From positions 14,735,925 to 14,799,924 of the forward strand of contig OX235266.1 of the NCBI GenBank assembly GCA_944472135.2: a DNA stretch of 64,000 nucleotides. Direction: 5' to 3'. The stretch's first letter is position 1; the number at the start of each line of letters is the position of its first letter. This DNA comes from Trichobilharzia regenti (taxonomy: Eukaryota > Platyhelminthes > Trematoda > Strigeidida > Schistosomatidae). Positions 20,501 to 32,710 of this stretch are shown piece by piece. The position numbers and the translations under genes were made by a program. Under the pieces are notes generated by a model, which made no database searches, had not been told where the DNA came from, and saw only the letters and a list, made by a program, of their open reading frames with translations.

Positions 20501-21364
20501 TGAAGCATGACTTTTATTTTTGTTGGTTTAATTTTGTTTTGTTTTTTTGCCTGTTTCTTTAATTGCTTATAATTCTTGTATTTATTTAGAACTCTTACGT
20601 AATTTCGTATTGTCTACTTTGTTCCTATGTGTATCCTGAGGAAAACTCAATCATCAAACTACTCATGTTATTACTTAACTCCTTTATATCAACTGTCTGT
20701 GACAGCTCATCACCTTTGTTACTACCCTAATTTCATTAACATCCAATTTTCTTGACGGCTTTTGTATTATGTAACCCTACCTAAAACTTACTAATTCTCA
20801 CCTGCTTAGTTAAAATAACCCTAACCAATTGTAATTTTGTTTGACAAACTTAATGTACACATGCATACAAAATAACTCATACGTATATATTTGCGATTGT
20901 ACAGCTAAGAAAATGAATTCACTGGCGAAATGAGACTCATCGCCAAACCCGGTGTTTTGTTTACATTAAATTATTATTACTATTATTGTTATTATTATCA
21001 TTCAGTTCAAAAATATGTTAGTAAATCGGAAAAAAGATCCACTGAGTATCAACGAGGTTGTGTAGTAACCGAATCGATTGTGATGGTTAGGATATGTGTT
21101 ACACATGTCGTGCTGTCCACTTAATCTTTTAGAAATATTAGGTGACACAGGAGTGAGTTCGAAAGAGGTTTGGAGTAGTGAGAGAATGGAACAGGTGGTC
21201 AATCCATGAATGTCTTTGATAGTTTGGTTTGAATCCATCCACGTCGGGAGGTACACACTGTTAGATCAGGATTACTGAGACGTTAATACCCGGAAACTAT
21301 TGGATACATCGCCCATAGTCGTTCTCAATAGCATAGATACATTCATTCCACGTTTTCTCTAAAA
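20501..21364. other. Unassigned sequence with one ribozyme-like motif
   Basis: Gene-free AT-rich DNA. A PLE-type motif (CGATTGTACAGC, then GGCGAAATGAGACTCATCGC) is at 20892-20950. GGTTAGGATATGTGTTACAC at 21084 resembles an RTE-B scrap. Confidence 0.4.
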
Positions 21365-22480
21365 AAAAGTCATCGATTCTCATGACAGTTGTAAGATTGA
21401 CGACAATGATATAGGAATTAAATCAGAAATTAAGTATCTTGGATTTATTCTCTCTTCTGATCTCTCCTCGTCTTCCCATGTTCTTAGCGATCTCCAGTAA
21501 AATATTCCGCCTGACATTTTACATTAAGAAGTTAAGGCACTCGGTGATAACTCAACCCCTCCTCCCTCTTACAATTCATAAACTATTGCATCCTACCTAT
21601 TCTTCTTTATTGCTCACCCTTGCTTATTCTTTCCTGGTTTGCTTCAAAAGGACTATGTCACATTTCGTAGAATTCTGAAGACGGTCAGTAGGGTGAGTGG
21701 TGTCCCAGTGGACCACATAGTTAGCGTCATTGTCGATAGGCACTTGACTTCGTGCAATAAATTTGCTAGAGGGATTTTGTCTGACTTGCAGCATCCGCTT
21801 TACCCTCAGCTTTCACCTTGCATCTCCTCAGGTAGAACAAGAAATAACTTCAGAAAACTGTATTCTCGCACGTCTAAGTATAAAAATTCTATGATATCAT
21901 ACTTGACACGTATTTTATGCGATGAAAATAGGTAGTGTCAGGCAAGAATTAACTAACCTTTTTTCATCTAGTAAATAAACAATTTCCTCCATCCATCCAT
22001 CCATTCTTATATACCTTCAAGTTTTACTTTTTAATATTTCTATTATATTGATGGTCCTGTTGCTTTTTTGTTTGTTTTACTGTCATAACTGCAAACACCA
22101 ACTTATCTCTATGACTGCTGTCTGTAATCTTTGTTTTTCCCCTCACCATACCATGTAAAGCGAACATTATATTCAATATTTTTAAACATGCTAGGATTTC
22201 TCTATACGGCACTGACAATTACTGTGTGAAACAAGCCCACGGGAATTTTCACTTGTATTATTATTATTACCTTAGCTGTTATCATTATTATTATTTCCAT
22301 TTTATATGCTGCATGTTTTTGACATTACCCATATTGTAAATGTGGAAAATTTTCTGTGTGATTAATTTTTGTTTATAATTTGAGGAAATTAGATGCAATA
22401 ATATTGTGATTAATGCTGAAAAATCCATTCTGTATTACAAGTACTGTTTTTGGAATAAAGTAAATTATTATTATTATTAT
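21365..22480 (+). mobile_element. CR1-like LINE, 3' end
   Basis: Frames encode the region after the RT catalytic domain (KSEIKYLGFILSSDLS-like) and the C-terminal tail (VDRHLTSCNKFARGILSD near 21736). A 3' UTR follows, ending TTGGAATAAAGTAAATTATT with ATT repeats. It is frameshifted. Confidence 0.85.
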
Positions 22481-22699
22481 ATGTAAAGCACTCAAAACCA
22501 TTATTTTTCATCTTGTAACAATTCCGTTTTCTTTACTGAATGCCTTTTCGTAGTCTGCGGCAATTTGAACTGTTCCACTTTTGTACGCAAAGTTCTACAT
22601 TAAAAGATTAGTTCTGTTTAGAATCAATTGCTAAAAATTCTGAAAGGTAATAAGATCAGACACTATTGAAAAGTTTCAAAACTTAAACGATATATATAA
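22481..22699. other. Unassigned sequence
   Basis: Short gene-free spacer between two LINE remnants. Confidence 0.3.
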
Positions 22700-23068
22700 T
22701 CATTAACAACTGTCTCCGCTCAATACTCAAGATCAGATGGCCAGAAAAGATCAGCAACAGGGATCTCTGGGAGCGAACCAATCAGGAACCGATTGTGAAA
22801 CAAATAGGCACAAAGAAATGGAGATGGATTGGCCATACGCTGAGGAAACCATCAAGTGACATCACCAGACAAGCCCTCGAGTGGAACCCGAAAGGGAGGC
22901 GGCGAGTTGGTCGTCCAAGGGTGACTTGGAGGAGGTCATTCGAGGAGGAGATGAAAGCATGTGGACAGACCTGGAGCAGGTTGAAAAAGTTGTCAGAAAA
23001 CCGAAGTCAATGGAGGTGCGCAGCTGAAGCCCTATGTTCCTCTAGGAACTAAAGGATACAATAATAAT
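22700..23068 (+). mobile_element. RTE-A LINE, 3' end
   Basis: An open frame at 22795-23052 encodes an RTE C-terminal region (KWRWIGHTLRKPSSDITRQA, then RRVGRPRVTWRRSFEEEMKA) and ends in CSSRN at CCTCTAGGAAC. An ATA-rich tail follows. It is the cleanest RTE-A tail in the window and defines the family's 3' end. Confidence 0.85.
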
Positions 23069-23159
23069 ATAATAATCACCTAAAGTCACTTTAACTCCAA
23101 GTTATTATTCCAGTGAGACCGACATGTGTTCACTTAATTTCTAAGTTTTGGTTTTTGTA

Positions 23160-23470
23160 GGGATTTTGTTTGTTTGATTGGTTAAAGGATTCCATTATGA
23201 GCTGAGAACCATTGGAAAACCAGCTGCGAGTACTGGCAGACAGTTCTGTCATCAACCTAATTTGGGACTCCTCAGCAGTACTCACCCACCGGGGTCCCAG
23301 TGGCTTAATAATTTACGAGCTCGCTAGCCTTGTAACCAGAAGGTCCTGAGTTCAAACCCTGACGGTGGGCATGTACCGATGAAGAGTCCTTACTAGGACA
23401 AAACGGATGGCTGTTCAGCACTCCCAGATTTAATTTTGGTTACTTATTGACTAGACAATCTTCAGTGAGT
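23160..23470 (+). repeat. SINE-1 copy, head-to-head
   Basis: Bases 23160-23260 are minus-strand SINE-1 end sequence (AAAGGATTCCATTATGAGC). A plus-strand copy follows with A box TGGCTTAATAA, B-box variant GAGTTCAAACCC and a ribozyme remnant ATGAAGAGTCCTTACTAGGA then CAAAACGG. Confidence 0.65.
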
Positions 23471-23734
23471 AGGTAAGAAACGTGCCTTAACTTAAATGCT
23501 CTAATTTCGCTTAATAAATGAAAATTACAAAAATCTTCCTCCCACACACACACACACGTATGCACACACACCTCGCCTACATTTGGCACGAACAACAGAT
23601 TAGTAGATACGAATATATTATCTCACTGCTTGTGTTCTTTACAAATAACAGATTAATAATAGGCATTAATAATTTTAAATCACTAGACTACCCAGAAAAA
23701 CTAGTTGAAAATATTGCATTAAGCCGCACAACAC

Positions 23735-24470
23735 AAGAACCTACAATTATTATCCTTTCATGGACATATTTAATGAATCTTTTTCCATAAATGTCATGCC
23801 AGCCGTCTGGAAGGACATTAAAATTGTACCTATACCTAAGTCGTCTACTGGAACATGTTTTAAATTTAGACCTATTGCTATTACCTCGCCTTTTCTAAAA
23901 ACTATGGAAAAGTTACTCTTAATTAATCTTCAACCTTCACTTAAAGTCTTTAACGATCCCAAACAATTCGCCTGTGAACACAGTAGAGGTACTTTAGATG
24001 CAGCTGCAGTCTTGCATCATAACATTGTCTCCAGCTTAGACAAGGGGGCTAAATTTGTTCGCTGAACCTTCCTAGATTACATGTCTGCTTTCGACTCAGT
24101 ACCTAGGGACATCTTGTTAAACACGCTTGCTGAAACTCAAACTGACTGTTGGGTTGTCAAATGGCTGCATTCTTATTTCTCAGGAAGAAAGTAGTACACT
24201 GGATGTCAGAGGAAGTTGTCCACGTCATTGCTTACTGAGGCTGGTGTCCCTCAAAGTGCCGTCCTTTCTCCTTTTCTGTTTTCTTTCTTCTTGCATGACT
24301 TGCCTCACTCTGATGAAATAAACTTTGTTAGGTATGTGGATGATCTAACTATTTCAATGTCTGTTATCTCCCAGCTAGACTGTACTAAGATGAATAGCTT
24401 TCTATCAGGAGTTAGCAAATTGTACGGCCTATGCAACTAACTGGCTCCACAGGATTAGTTATATTGTTAG
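23735..24470 (+). mobile_element. CR1-like LINE, RT fragment
   Basis: Encodes, over shifted frames, FRPIAITSPFLKTMEKLLL, then FDSVP (motif A), AGVPQSAVLSPFLFSFFLHD (motif B; the Gly after Gln is Ser) and RYVDDLTISM (motif C). It stops soon after the catalytic motif. Homologous to 33592-35230. Confidence 0.85.
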
Positions 24471-24689
24471 ATACACAAACATAGAAGTGGCGAAATTAGG
24501 CAGTTTGTCTTTTACTCTCGAATGCAAGAGTAGAGTGGCTTATTATTTTAAAAACATTAATATTGTTATTGACTAATAATCTAGAATATCCTATGTGTAT
24601 AAACATATGTATATCTTATTGTAGAGCCAGAAGAGGAATTTATCTAAAGGGGGATATTCTTCGCTCAATCATTTTGTGTTTTATAGATG

Positions 24690-25050
24690 TCTGAATTCTG
24701 TCAGTCAGGTTTACTACCTAGATGGGTTGCTGCATTGCTAACTTGACTGATAGAATTCAGTCTGCACTAAAGAAAGGACTGGACACATCACACTAGTCAG
24801 TTAGTTACTAGTGTCCAATCAAAGTATCCAATACAGTCCTACAGGAGATCAATCGCGAGCCCGAATAGCTCAGTGGTAACGTCTGTGACTGCAGTACTCA
24901 CTGAGTGACGTGGGTTCGAATCTCAGGAGGAGAAACATGACTTCCTTCAAGATTTCAGGTACACCTTGATGACTGATGAGTGCCAACTAGCAAGAAACCT
25001 AGGTGGTGTCGAAAGCTTCCTGTGGCCAATTACCCCCAACCAACCAGTAT
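24690..25050 (+). repeat. SINE-4, tRNA-headed element with hammerhead core
   Basis: A leader (GATAGAATTCAGTCTGCAC and AGTGTCCAATC blocks) shared with 38300-38430 precedes a tRNA-like head. The head has an A box TAGCTCAGTGG (24866-24876) and a B box GGTTCGAATC (24913-24922). A hammerhead core follows: CTGATGA at 24973-24979 and GAAA at 24994-24997. Stem II has one weak pair (GTGC/GCAA). Confidence 0.75.
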
Positions 25051-25054
25051 TAAC

Positions 25055-25545
25055 AAATGTAAGATGATGCTGCAGGATTGGACTATATCGACTCCTAGCT
25101 TAAGGATAGAGAATGAAGTGTTTCTAATGAACTGACGACTGGCAGAATCTCAGCACGGATAGAAAAAGGTCTCATGTAGCTATCAGACAAGGGAAGTGTG
25201 TACTGCGCAATAGTTTACTCTGTCCTCTTTTATAACAACTGTAAGACGTGGCCAATGAAAATAAAAGATATGAAAAAGCTAGCTGTCTTTAACAACAGAT
25301 GTTTTCGCCTTACCCCCCCCCCATTTTCAATGTTTTAACATGGTGAGCGATATTCAGGTTAGGCGGATGAGTATTAGATGGTGAAGGTGAACAGATTAAG
25401 GTAGTTAGAACATGTATCACGCATACTGAGCCATTGCCTACCTGGACGAGCAGCGCTAGTTGACATAGGATCGATTAGGTTAGAAAAGATTTAGGGGTGA
25501 ACAAATCAAAATCTACCAGGTAATTGACTGTCAGTTGAAGTTAAC
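25055..25545 (+). mobile_element. RTE-B LINE, decayed 3' part
   Basis: It parallels 46780-47340 from ATGATGCTGCAGGATTGGAC through the GTGAGCGATATTCAGGTTAG and CACGCATACTGAGCC blocks. A poly-C run interrupts it at 25314-25322. No frame is open. Confidence 0.65.
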
Positions 25546-25569
25546 CACACAAGTGGATATAGGCCACCT

Positions 25570-26760
25570 TGGTTTACTTTATTATTATTATTGTTCCCTT
25601 TTGTTCCTAGTGGAACATACGGCTTCAACTGCACGTCTCCACTTGCCACTTCTGTCTTCCTTCTGCTCTACATTTCACCTGCATCCATGTTAGTTAGTCC
25701 ATACTGTTTCAACTCCTCTCTCTTCACACTATCTCCTCCATGTCACCCGTACACCGACGTCCCACCCGCCGCTCCCCATTCTGTCGGGTCCCACTGGAGC
25801 AATGGCCTGACCCGCGCGCGATGTCACCCAGCGGCCTCCTCATCCGAAAGTGTCCAATCCATCTCCACTTTCTCCTGCATATTTATTGGTTGGCAATTGG
25901 TTCTTGTTTTGTTTGTTCCCATAGTTTCTTGTCATTGGTGATTCTTTCCGGCCCGGCCATCTGATCTTCAGTATAGATCCAGCAAAGACAGTTGTTGATA
26001 AAGGTAACGTCTGCAACAGGCTGTTGGAAATAGTCTTTGTGACCCACCCGTCAAGCATCTGATCCGTATAGAAGAGCTGACTGACTTGACGTTTATATTG
26101 AAAATCCGACTGAATTTTGTTTTTGACGCTGGCTGAGTGACGAAGATTTCCAGATTGGATTCAGGTTGATGAATGTGTTTCTCGCCTTCTCGATTCCCTC
26201 TCGATTCGACATCCTCGTCCTTTCCGACTTCCTGTAGTTGAGACAATGCTCCCTAGATAAGTGGATGAAGTAACCTCTTTCGAACCCCTCCCTTTGATAG
26301 TGATTGGCGCTGGATGTTGCTGCTGTTGTTGTTGGTTGGTTATTTTCATCACCTCCGTCTTGTCTATGTTCACCTGGAGTCCTGTCTTCACTACCTGCTT
26401 CTTCGATCAGTTTGTCGGTTTTCGCCTGTAAGTTTTCGATTTCGAGTGACGTCAAACATAAGTCATCCACTCGCGAAATCCAGGTCTTCTAGGTTCTTCA
26501 CGTCGGTCGGTCCAGGATATACCTGTCTTCTCGTTTCCCAGTCCGCCACGATTAGGAATATCATTGGTGACAATAAGCACCCTTGTCTGACTCCTGTGTT
26601 TACTCCAAACGCCTCGCTGAGTTTTCCGTTGTGGATAGAGATGCTAATAATCAATGGTTGGAGACTATCGGTGATGCGGCTTAAAATAGTTCACAATGGC
26701 GCAGATGCTTTCACACGCTTTGTGATCACCCACATCCAATAAACCCGTATGTTTCTCCAT
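25570..26760 (-). mobile_element. RTE-A LINE, RT and 3' part
   Basis: On the minus strand it includes IHNGKLSEAFGVNTGVRQGC then LLSP (RT motif B, about 26640-26570), later regions around 26400-26200 (EDRTPGEHRQDG-like), and the 3' terminus seen on the plus strand as TGTTCCTAGTGGAACATACG. The tail is TTATTATTATTATTG on the plus strand. Multiple frameshifts. Confidence 0.8.
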
Positions 26761-26929
26761 GTTATAATTCCTTCTCCTACGAATTTCCGTTCATTATGAT
26801 CTTTTGGAATCACCTTCTACTCTATTTTGTGTGCTACATGGAGTGTGACTATCTGAACTGTTTCACTTGTGTGCACTCACTCAGTTCAATTCAATAATCA
26901 TCTCTGCAAATTGAGACTGGTTTACGAGT
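26761..26929. other. Unassigned spacer
   Basis: Short gene-free spacer. Confidence 0.3.
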
Positions 26930-27200
26930 TTTGGGGAATATTAATCACGATCATTGAACATCTGGTCGATAGTGATCACCCCATCTCCATCTACAGCCTC
27001 CGCCTTTAAATTCATCTACAAGGCAAAAAGTGATTTACGGAAATCACTACGCACCCGACTCATATGTATTGCTGAAGGCATCTTTGGCTATCGAAACATA
27101 AAAAACACCAGATCTCTGGGTACAGAAAAAGTTCATTCAGCGCCTCCAACTTTCATTTCATGGCTTTATTCCCTCTGTACTAGAGTATAATAATAATCCC
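26930..27200 (+). mobile_element. PLE-B fragment, 3' coding end
   Basis: Matches the PLE-B C-terminal tail: IIEHLVDSDHPISIYSLR-like, then LRTRLICIAEGIFGYR. It lacks RT and the catalytic part of GIY-YIG. Confidence 0.7.
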
Positions 27201-27224
27201 TAATCATAATTTGGCTCTACCAAT

Positions 27225-27535
27225 TTTTTTCATTTTGTCTATTCAGTTTGTATACTCTTCCTTATTACGTCAATTGTTACTATTACTACTCCCACTTTGA
27301 ACTGTCCCCGGTATTATTTCACTTGTTCCACTTATCATTCTAAATCAATTTTGTTTTGTAATGTTATGCATGCTAGGATTTCTTTACCGCATCAACAATA
27401 CTGTGTGAAATAATTTTCACTTGTATTATTAATATTACCTTAGCTGTTATCATTATTATTTCCATTTTATATGCTGCATGTTTTTGACATTACCCCCATT
27501 GTAAATGTGGAAAATTTTCTGTGTGATTAATTTTA
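27225..27535 (+). mobile_element. CR1-like LINE, 3' UTR fragment
   Basis: Shares TGCTAGGATTTCT, TTTTCACTTGTATTATTA and CTGCATGTTTTTGACATTAC with the 3' UTR of the copy at 21365-22480. It is broken off at GTGTGATTAATTTT and abuts another CR1 copy in the same orientation. Confidence 0.7.
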
Positions 27536-29610
27536 TCATGCAAATCTCCTATCAGTATGTGGAAATTTTTCAATGAAATTACTGGCAATAGTAAGCGATG
27601 CAATGTTTTTCCCTCTTATGATGTTAATGCTCTTAATCTGTCTTTTATACGCTCTCCTTCTACTATAACTACTTCTAATGTTACTAATCATGTAGCTGAT
27701 AACTTTCATGACTTTAATACTCTCGATGTTCTAAAATGTCTTAAGACGCCTAAGCCCTCACGTAGCCTTGACCCTGATGGTGTACCTGCATACGTTCTAA
27801 AACAATGTGCAGATGCTTTATGTTTTCCTCTAACTAATATCCTAAATGCTTCTTTCTCCGAAAACGTTGTACCTGTTCCAGGGAAAGACATTAAAATAGT
27901 CCCTGTCCCTAAACCTGGAAATAGCAAGAACGTAAAGTTCAGACCCATTGCCATCACTTCCCCGTTTCTAAAGCTCATGGAAAAACTAGTACTTCTTAAA
28001 CTCGAACCCTCCCTTAAAAGCTTCGAAGACCCCAAACAATTTACCTACAGACAGGGTAGGAGCACATTAGACGCTGCAGCCGTCTTCCACAACAGTATCG
28101 TCTCATCATTAGATAAAGGTGCCAAATACATTCGTTGAATGTTTCTTGACTTCACTTCTGTTTTCGACTCTGTACCTAGATGTCTCTTGCTAAATAAGCT
28201 CTCCATGATACAAACTGAGTCCTGTGTCACGAACTGGTTGCATTCCTATTTCTCTAACAGAATGCAGTACACCGTATACAAAGGCGAATCCTCCTCTGCT
28301 GTGCTCACTGAAGCTGGTGTCTCCCAAGGGGCTGTACTCTCCCCACTTCTCTTTTCTTTCTTTCTACATGACTTACCATCTTCAAATGACATTAACTTAG
28401 TTAAATATGCTGACGACCTGACTGTATCTTTGTCTGTCAAATGTTAAAGTGACTGCTCTAAACTAATTGGCTTCTTATCAGAAATCAGCCAGTGGTCCAA
28501 GGAAAATGGTCTAACCTTAAACCCCTCCAAATGACAAACAGTCAATTTCACCTTTAGGCATAAATCTGACCTAAACAAACTGGTTAGCACTCACGAGGTG
28601 TGCAACATAGATGGCAGTGAAATTGAAACCAAGTCGGAAATTAAATACCTAGGCGTCATTCTGTCTTCTGATCTTTCCTGATCGTCTCATATCTTGATGA
28701 TTTCTAAGAAGATATTCCGTCTTACCTTCTATATCAAGAAGTTAAGACATTCTGGTATAACCCAACCCTTACTCCTACAATTCGTTAACTCCCGTATTCT
28801 GCCTATTATACTCTATTGTTCCCCCTTAGTTTTTCCAGTGCTACTGAAGAAAGACTATACCTTATTACGTAGGATGTTAAAGGTTGTCAGCAGGGTGAGC
28901 AACATGTAACTTAACCAGCCTGTTAATATTATGGTCGACAGGCACTTGGACTCATGTGAAAAATGGGCTAAATCCATTTTATCTGACTCACACCACCCTC
29001 TTCATTCACAACTCTCCCCTTGTATCTCACCAGGCAGAACCACAAGCCTATATAGAAAACTATATGCTCGCACTAGAGAGTAAAAAAACTCAGCCATACC
29101 CTACTTAGCTCGTGTTCTGTGCGATAAAGAAAGCATTAGGCATGATACCTATAACTTATTAAATAGTCGGTAGAACAACTGGATCTCGTCTTTCCAACTC
29201 ATATCATTCACAGGTACGACGTTTTCTTTCTTTCTTTCTTTCTTTTCCTTTTCTCTCTCTTTTTTCTCTTTTATGTTCTGTTTTGTTTCTCTCTTTCTTA
29301 CAAACTCTATTTAAAACATTCCTCTTCAATCTTTCACACTCCGTATATCTCGACCTTTTTGTTACCGCTTACACCAGTAAATATGCTAGTAGTATCTACT
29401 TTTCTAACACCTTCAAACACTCTGTTCAATTTTGGCTTTGCTGCCGACATGCCAATATATTGTTGTCATAATGAACTGAGATTACCTTAATCTATGTAGA
29501 ATTTTATTTATTGTTAATGTACTAACCGGATGCAATGCTGTAGTAAAGTGCTGAGAATCCCATTCTGTATTGCAAGTACTGTTTTGGAATAAAGCAAATT
29601 ATTATTAGTA
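27536..29610 (+). mobile_element. CR1-like LINE, RT to 3' end
   Basis: The longest CR1 copy here. Bases 27557-28138 encode the N-terminal RT region (SRSLDPDGVPAYVLKQCA, FRPIAITSPFLKLMEKLVL). An in-frame stop at 28136-28138 precedes FLDFTSVFDSVP (motif A), GVSQGAVLSPLLFSFF (motif B) and KYADDLTVSL (motif C, about 28405). The C-terminal tail and 3' UTR follow, ending TTGGAATAAAGCAAATTATT. Several stops make it inactive. Confidence 0.9.
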
Positions 29611-29899
29611 GTATTAGTATTAATAATAAATTCTATGTTATCAAATTTCACACAATATTACGTAACGTTTTTATTTTATTCTGTTTGCCTACTAATCCTA
29701 TAATTACACACCCCCACCTACCAAGTTCTATCCATCCTATGGATTACTCCATATATGGCATTAATTGTTTTGCTACTTGACATTTAACTATGATTCTAAT
29801 CAAAAACATTTTAATTGCATTTCATACTACTACTATTATTATGATTTAATGCATTCACACCTATGATTCAATTCCCTCACTGGATATAACTTCTTAAAA
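29611..29899. other. Unassigned sequence
   Basis: Gene-free; a weak reverse-orientation match to 11290-11400 (CAAAACAATTAATTTC-type blocks) suggests an older repeat. Confidence 0.3.
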
Positions 29900-29975
29900 A
29901 CCATATACACATACGATTGTACAGCGTGATGATAAATTCGTTGTTGAAAAGAGTCTCTTCGCCGAATCACCACTT
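29900..29975 (+). repeat. PLE-type hammerhead-like motif
   Basis: CGATTGTACAGCGTGATGAT, then GTTGAAAAGAGTCTCTTC, then GCCGAAT. CAGC, GATGA, GAAA and a self-pairing AAGAG/CTCTT arm are in the order of a hammerhead with a very short stem III. The first core base is G rather than C, and the stem I partner is GCCG rather than GCTG. Confidence 0.5.
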
Positions 29976-30031
29976 GTTTTGATTTTCTAAATATTAACTT
30001 CATTTAAAGGATTGAATTTTCAACGTAGAAC

Positions 30032-30373
30032 TGTGGTGAGAGCTGGCTGCGAACAAGCCAAAACCGCAGACAGCAATTTACCTCAGTAATACATCGTGAA
30101 TCAGGGTCATGAGAAAAACATTAACGAAGCTTAACCTTGAGGAGCTCACCAACCAATCCCAGCAGACTTAACGTGTGCAAATATGATTCGCAGATATATG
30201 GCTTAACTTTCTAAGAAACGGTCCCAAGCAATACAGAATAACCTTCAGCAAGAAAATAACCAATCAAAAGACACTGCTTCTCCACTGACAATAATGTACA
30301 CAAAAATCTACAAATATCCCTTGATTCTCTCAATAAACGACCTGTTGCATGGCCCTAGTCTTCTGTCGTTACA
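30032..30373 (+). mobile_element. LTR-B solo LTR
   Basis: TGTGGTGAGAGCTGG start and GTCGTTACA end. GAAC flanks it on both sides (30028-30031 and 30374-30377), a 4-bp target duplication (5 bp, AGAAC, if the final A is counted as target). Confidence 0.85.
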
Positions 30374-30814
30374 GAACTATACAAAGAAGTGTAGCATGTC
30401 AAGTTATTATACTTTGCACAAAAAAACTCTCTCAAATGCATAGAGTAAAGAAATTACAATGAGCGGAAATATACGAAAGAGATAATAGTGATTGAGTGAA
30501 TATGCGAGACTATAAAAAGTGAACGCATTTGCATCACTAACTCTAAACCTTGGTTCTTAGCTTCTCAAGAACCCTAGACAAGTGGTGCATACTTCCTAAA
30601 ATGAGGGGATCAAGCCCACAGTTTAGGAATTCATGCGTTGGTAGCATGACTTATTTTAATAATTCATAACTCCTTTTTAAACCCAGTTCTAGGTCAGCTA
30701 ATATGATTCTACAATTAACTCGATCTGGAAAGCATCGTTTGAATCACAGGTGACATACATGAAGACGTCAAAGCTAGCCAGGATTGGAAAAATAAGAGAC
30801 GTTCATTAGTTGAA
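30374..30814. other. Unassigned sequence
   Basis: Gene-free; no repeat identity recognised. Confidence 0.3.
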
Positions 30815-31300
30815 GGATTTCATCATAAGCTGAAATCGGGTTAGAGAACCATTGGAAAACCAGCTGGGAGTAATAGGTAGCTGTTTCGTCCTAGTGTGGG
30901 ACTCTTCACTGTACGCCCCCACTGAGGTTCGAGTCGGAAGTCGCGACCAGTAGGGTACAGTAGGTTAAAGGTGAGGCAGTAACTCATCGAAGAAGACACT
31001 GAGAAGTGATTGCGCTATTTCATGAATTGGTAGAAGTTGGGATTCATGGACTAGTCATTGGATCGGGTCCCAGTGAGTGGCTTAATGATCTGCGAGCTAG
31101 CTCGCCAGACTTGTAACCAGAATGACCTGGGTTCAAACCTCGTGGTGTAGGTGTATACTGCTGAATAGTCCAAATCTAGGACAACAAAAACAGCTACCCA
31201 GCTGGATTTCAATGGTCCACTAACCGATGTCAGCTCATGATGAAATCCTCCAATCAATCAAACAAACTAAATCCCTACAAACCAATACTTGAAAACAAAC
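30815..31300 (+). repeat. SINE-1 copy, head-to-head
   Basis: Minus-strand SINE-1 end at 30815-30920 (including GTTTCGTCCTAGTGTGGGAC, the inverted ribozyme segment) joined to a plus-strand copy from about 30935. The plus copy has A box TGGCTTAATGA, B box GGTTCAAACC, and a mutated ribozyme segment CTGAATAGTCC then CTAGGACAACA. Confidence 0.7.
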
Positions 31301-31319
31301 GTTCATTACCCTGAAATCT

Positions 31320-32075
31320 ACTACAATCAGTATCAGGAACAAGATTCAGATTTTCGACACTAACATCAAGTTAGCACTTTTATATGATTCAAAAAGTTAG
31401 AGCAGATGCCATCAAAAGCATTTCTAACCAGACACTGTCTACTTTCATCAAAAACGCACACCCACCTACCTCGCTCAATACTGCGCTCTATTTCCCGTGT
31501 AAAGTGGCATAATAAGGTGAGAAACATTGAAGTTAGGCATCGGTCGAGTGCTAGGTAAACAGGGGAAATCAATCGACGAAGTCGTGAAGCTACAAAGACT
31601 GAGATGGTTAGGACATGTGTTACGTATGCCAAGTCATCGCCTCCCTCGACGACCAATGTTAGCGGATATAGGGTCAGGCTGGAAAAAAGCTAGCGGCGGT
31701 CAAACAAAAACATGGCTTCACCAGTCAATGAAATCCACAACAGTTGATCTAAGCCACGTAGGAAGGTGTAGACTTCTTGACTGGTTGAGGTCCTCGGGAC
31801 GGTAAAAATCTATGGTTGGAAACAATTGGTGACATGGCTCAAAACCGTTCTCAGTGGTGCAGATGCATCCACTCCTTGTGACTTATGATCTCCAATGAAA
31901 CTGTTTTGTTCTTCGTTATTACTCCTCCTTTGTCTCACCCCTCTGCTCACTGTTTCTATTATGCTTTCCTTGTACTTTCTTCTCTTGCTTCGCGCGCTAC
32001 ACGGAGTGTGGCGACTTTAACTACTGCAAATCTGTTTAGAGATTTATTTCGAAAACAGACAGAAAGAGAAATGCA
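31320..32075 (+). mobile_element. RTE-A scrap followed by RTE-B 3' part
   Basis: Bases 31320-31395 give an RTE-A-like KIQIFDTNIKLALLY stretch. RTE-B follows from about 31465, with an open 92-codon frame (31527-31805) holding LRWLGHVLRMPSHRLPRRPM and a C-terminus LLDWLRSSGR. Its 3' UTR runs to GAAAACAGACAGAAAG near 32050. Confidence 0.8.
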
Positions 32076-32439
32076 CAGCTATTGTGTGAAGCATTGTCAT
32101 AGAACGGTTAGCTGACTAATTTCTACAGTTGGATATCCATTTTTCGAAAACGAAAACTAATTCGTTCACTTACCACTTGCATTCCGCGCATATGTAGTCC
32201 TGATGTGCTGGGGAGAAAGAGTAAGGTCGACCACGTTTTATAAACAAAAAATATGCAGTTCTAACGTAAGAAACGTTATTTGACATCTGTATCCAACAAA
32301 ATCCTACTTATGAACCTTGTATTCAAAGGTCATTTAGCAGCTGTTGACCTATTGAAAAGAAGGAACTCACAGTCCCTCAAAAGAATACTCGCTACACATC
32401 GTTGAAAGTGGTGTTTTCTAGTTGACAATTACTGTTCAA

Positions 32440-32710
32440 TAACCTGACCAACTCTATGTATGTTTATCCGTTTATCTACCCTCGTGGAGCAAGGCATATC
32501 AATCGTTCGATGTGGGTTTTGTCCAAGAGGCTGCAAAAACACAATCCTACATGGTTACGAAGAGGGAGAATTGGAGATATAAGAAAGGTAATAATTAAAC
32601 ATCTGGTCGATACTGTTCATCTTATCTCTACAGAGTGTAAAATAACCTACCCGACTTATCTGTATTACTGAAGCTTTGGCCATCGATTGTGGTTGAGACT
32701 AGCAGCAGTG
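32440..32710 (+). mobile_element. PLE-B fragment, GIY-YIG region
   Basis: GARHINRSMWVLSKRLQKHN replaces the GARYIGRSARILSKRIQEHY of PLE-B, so the YIG motif is destroyed. The C-terminal blocks (IRKVIIKHLVDTVHLIST) follow. Confidence 0.7.
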
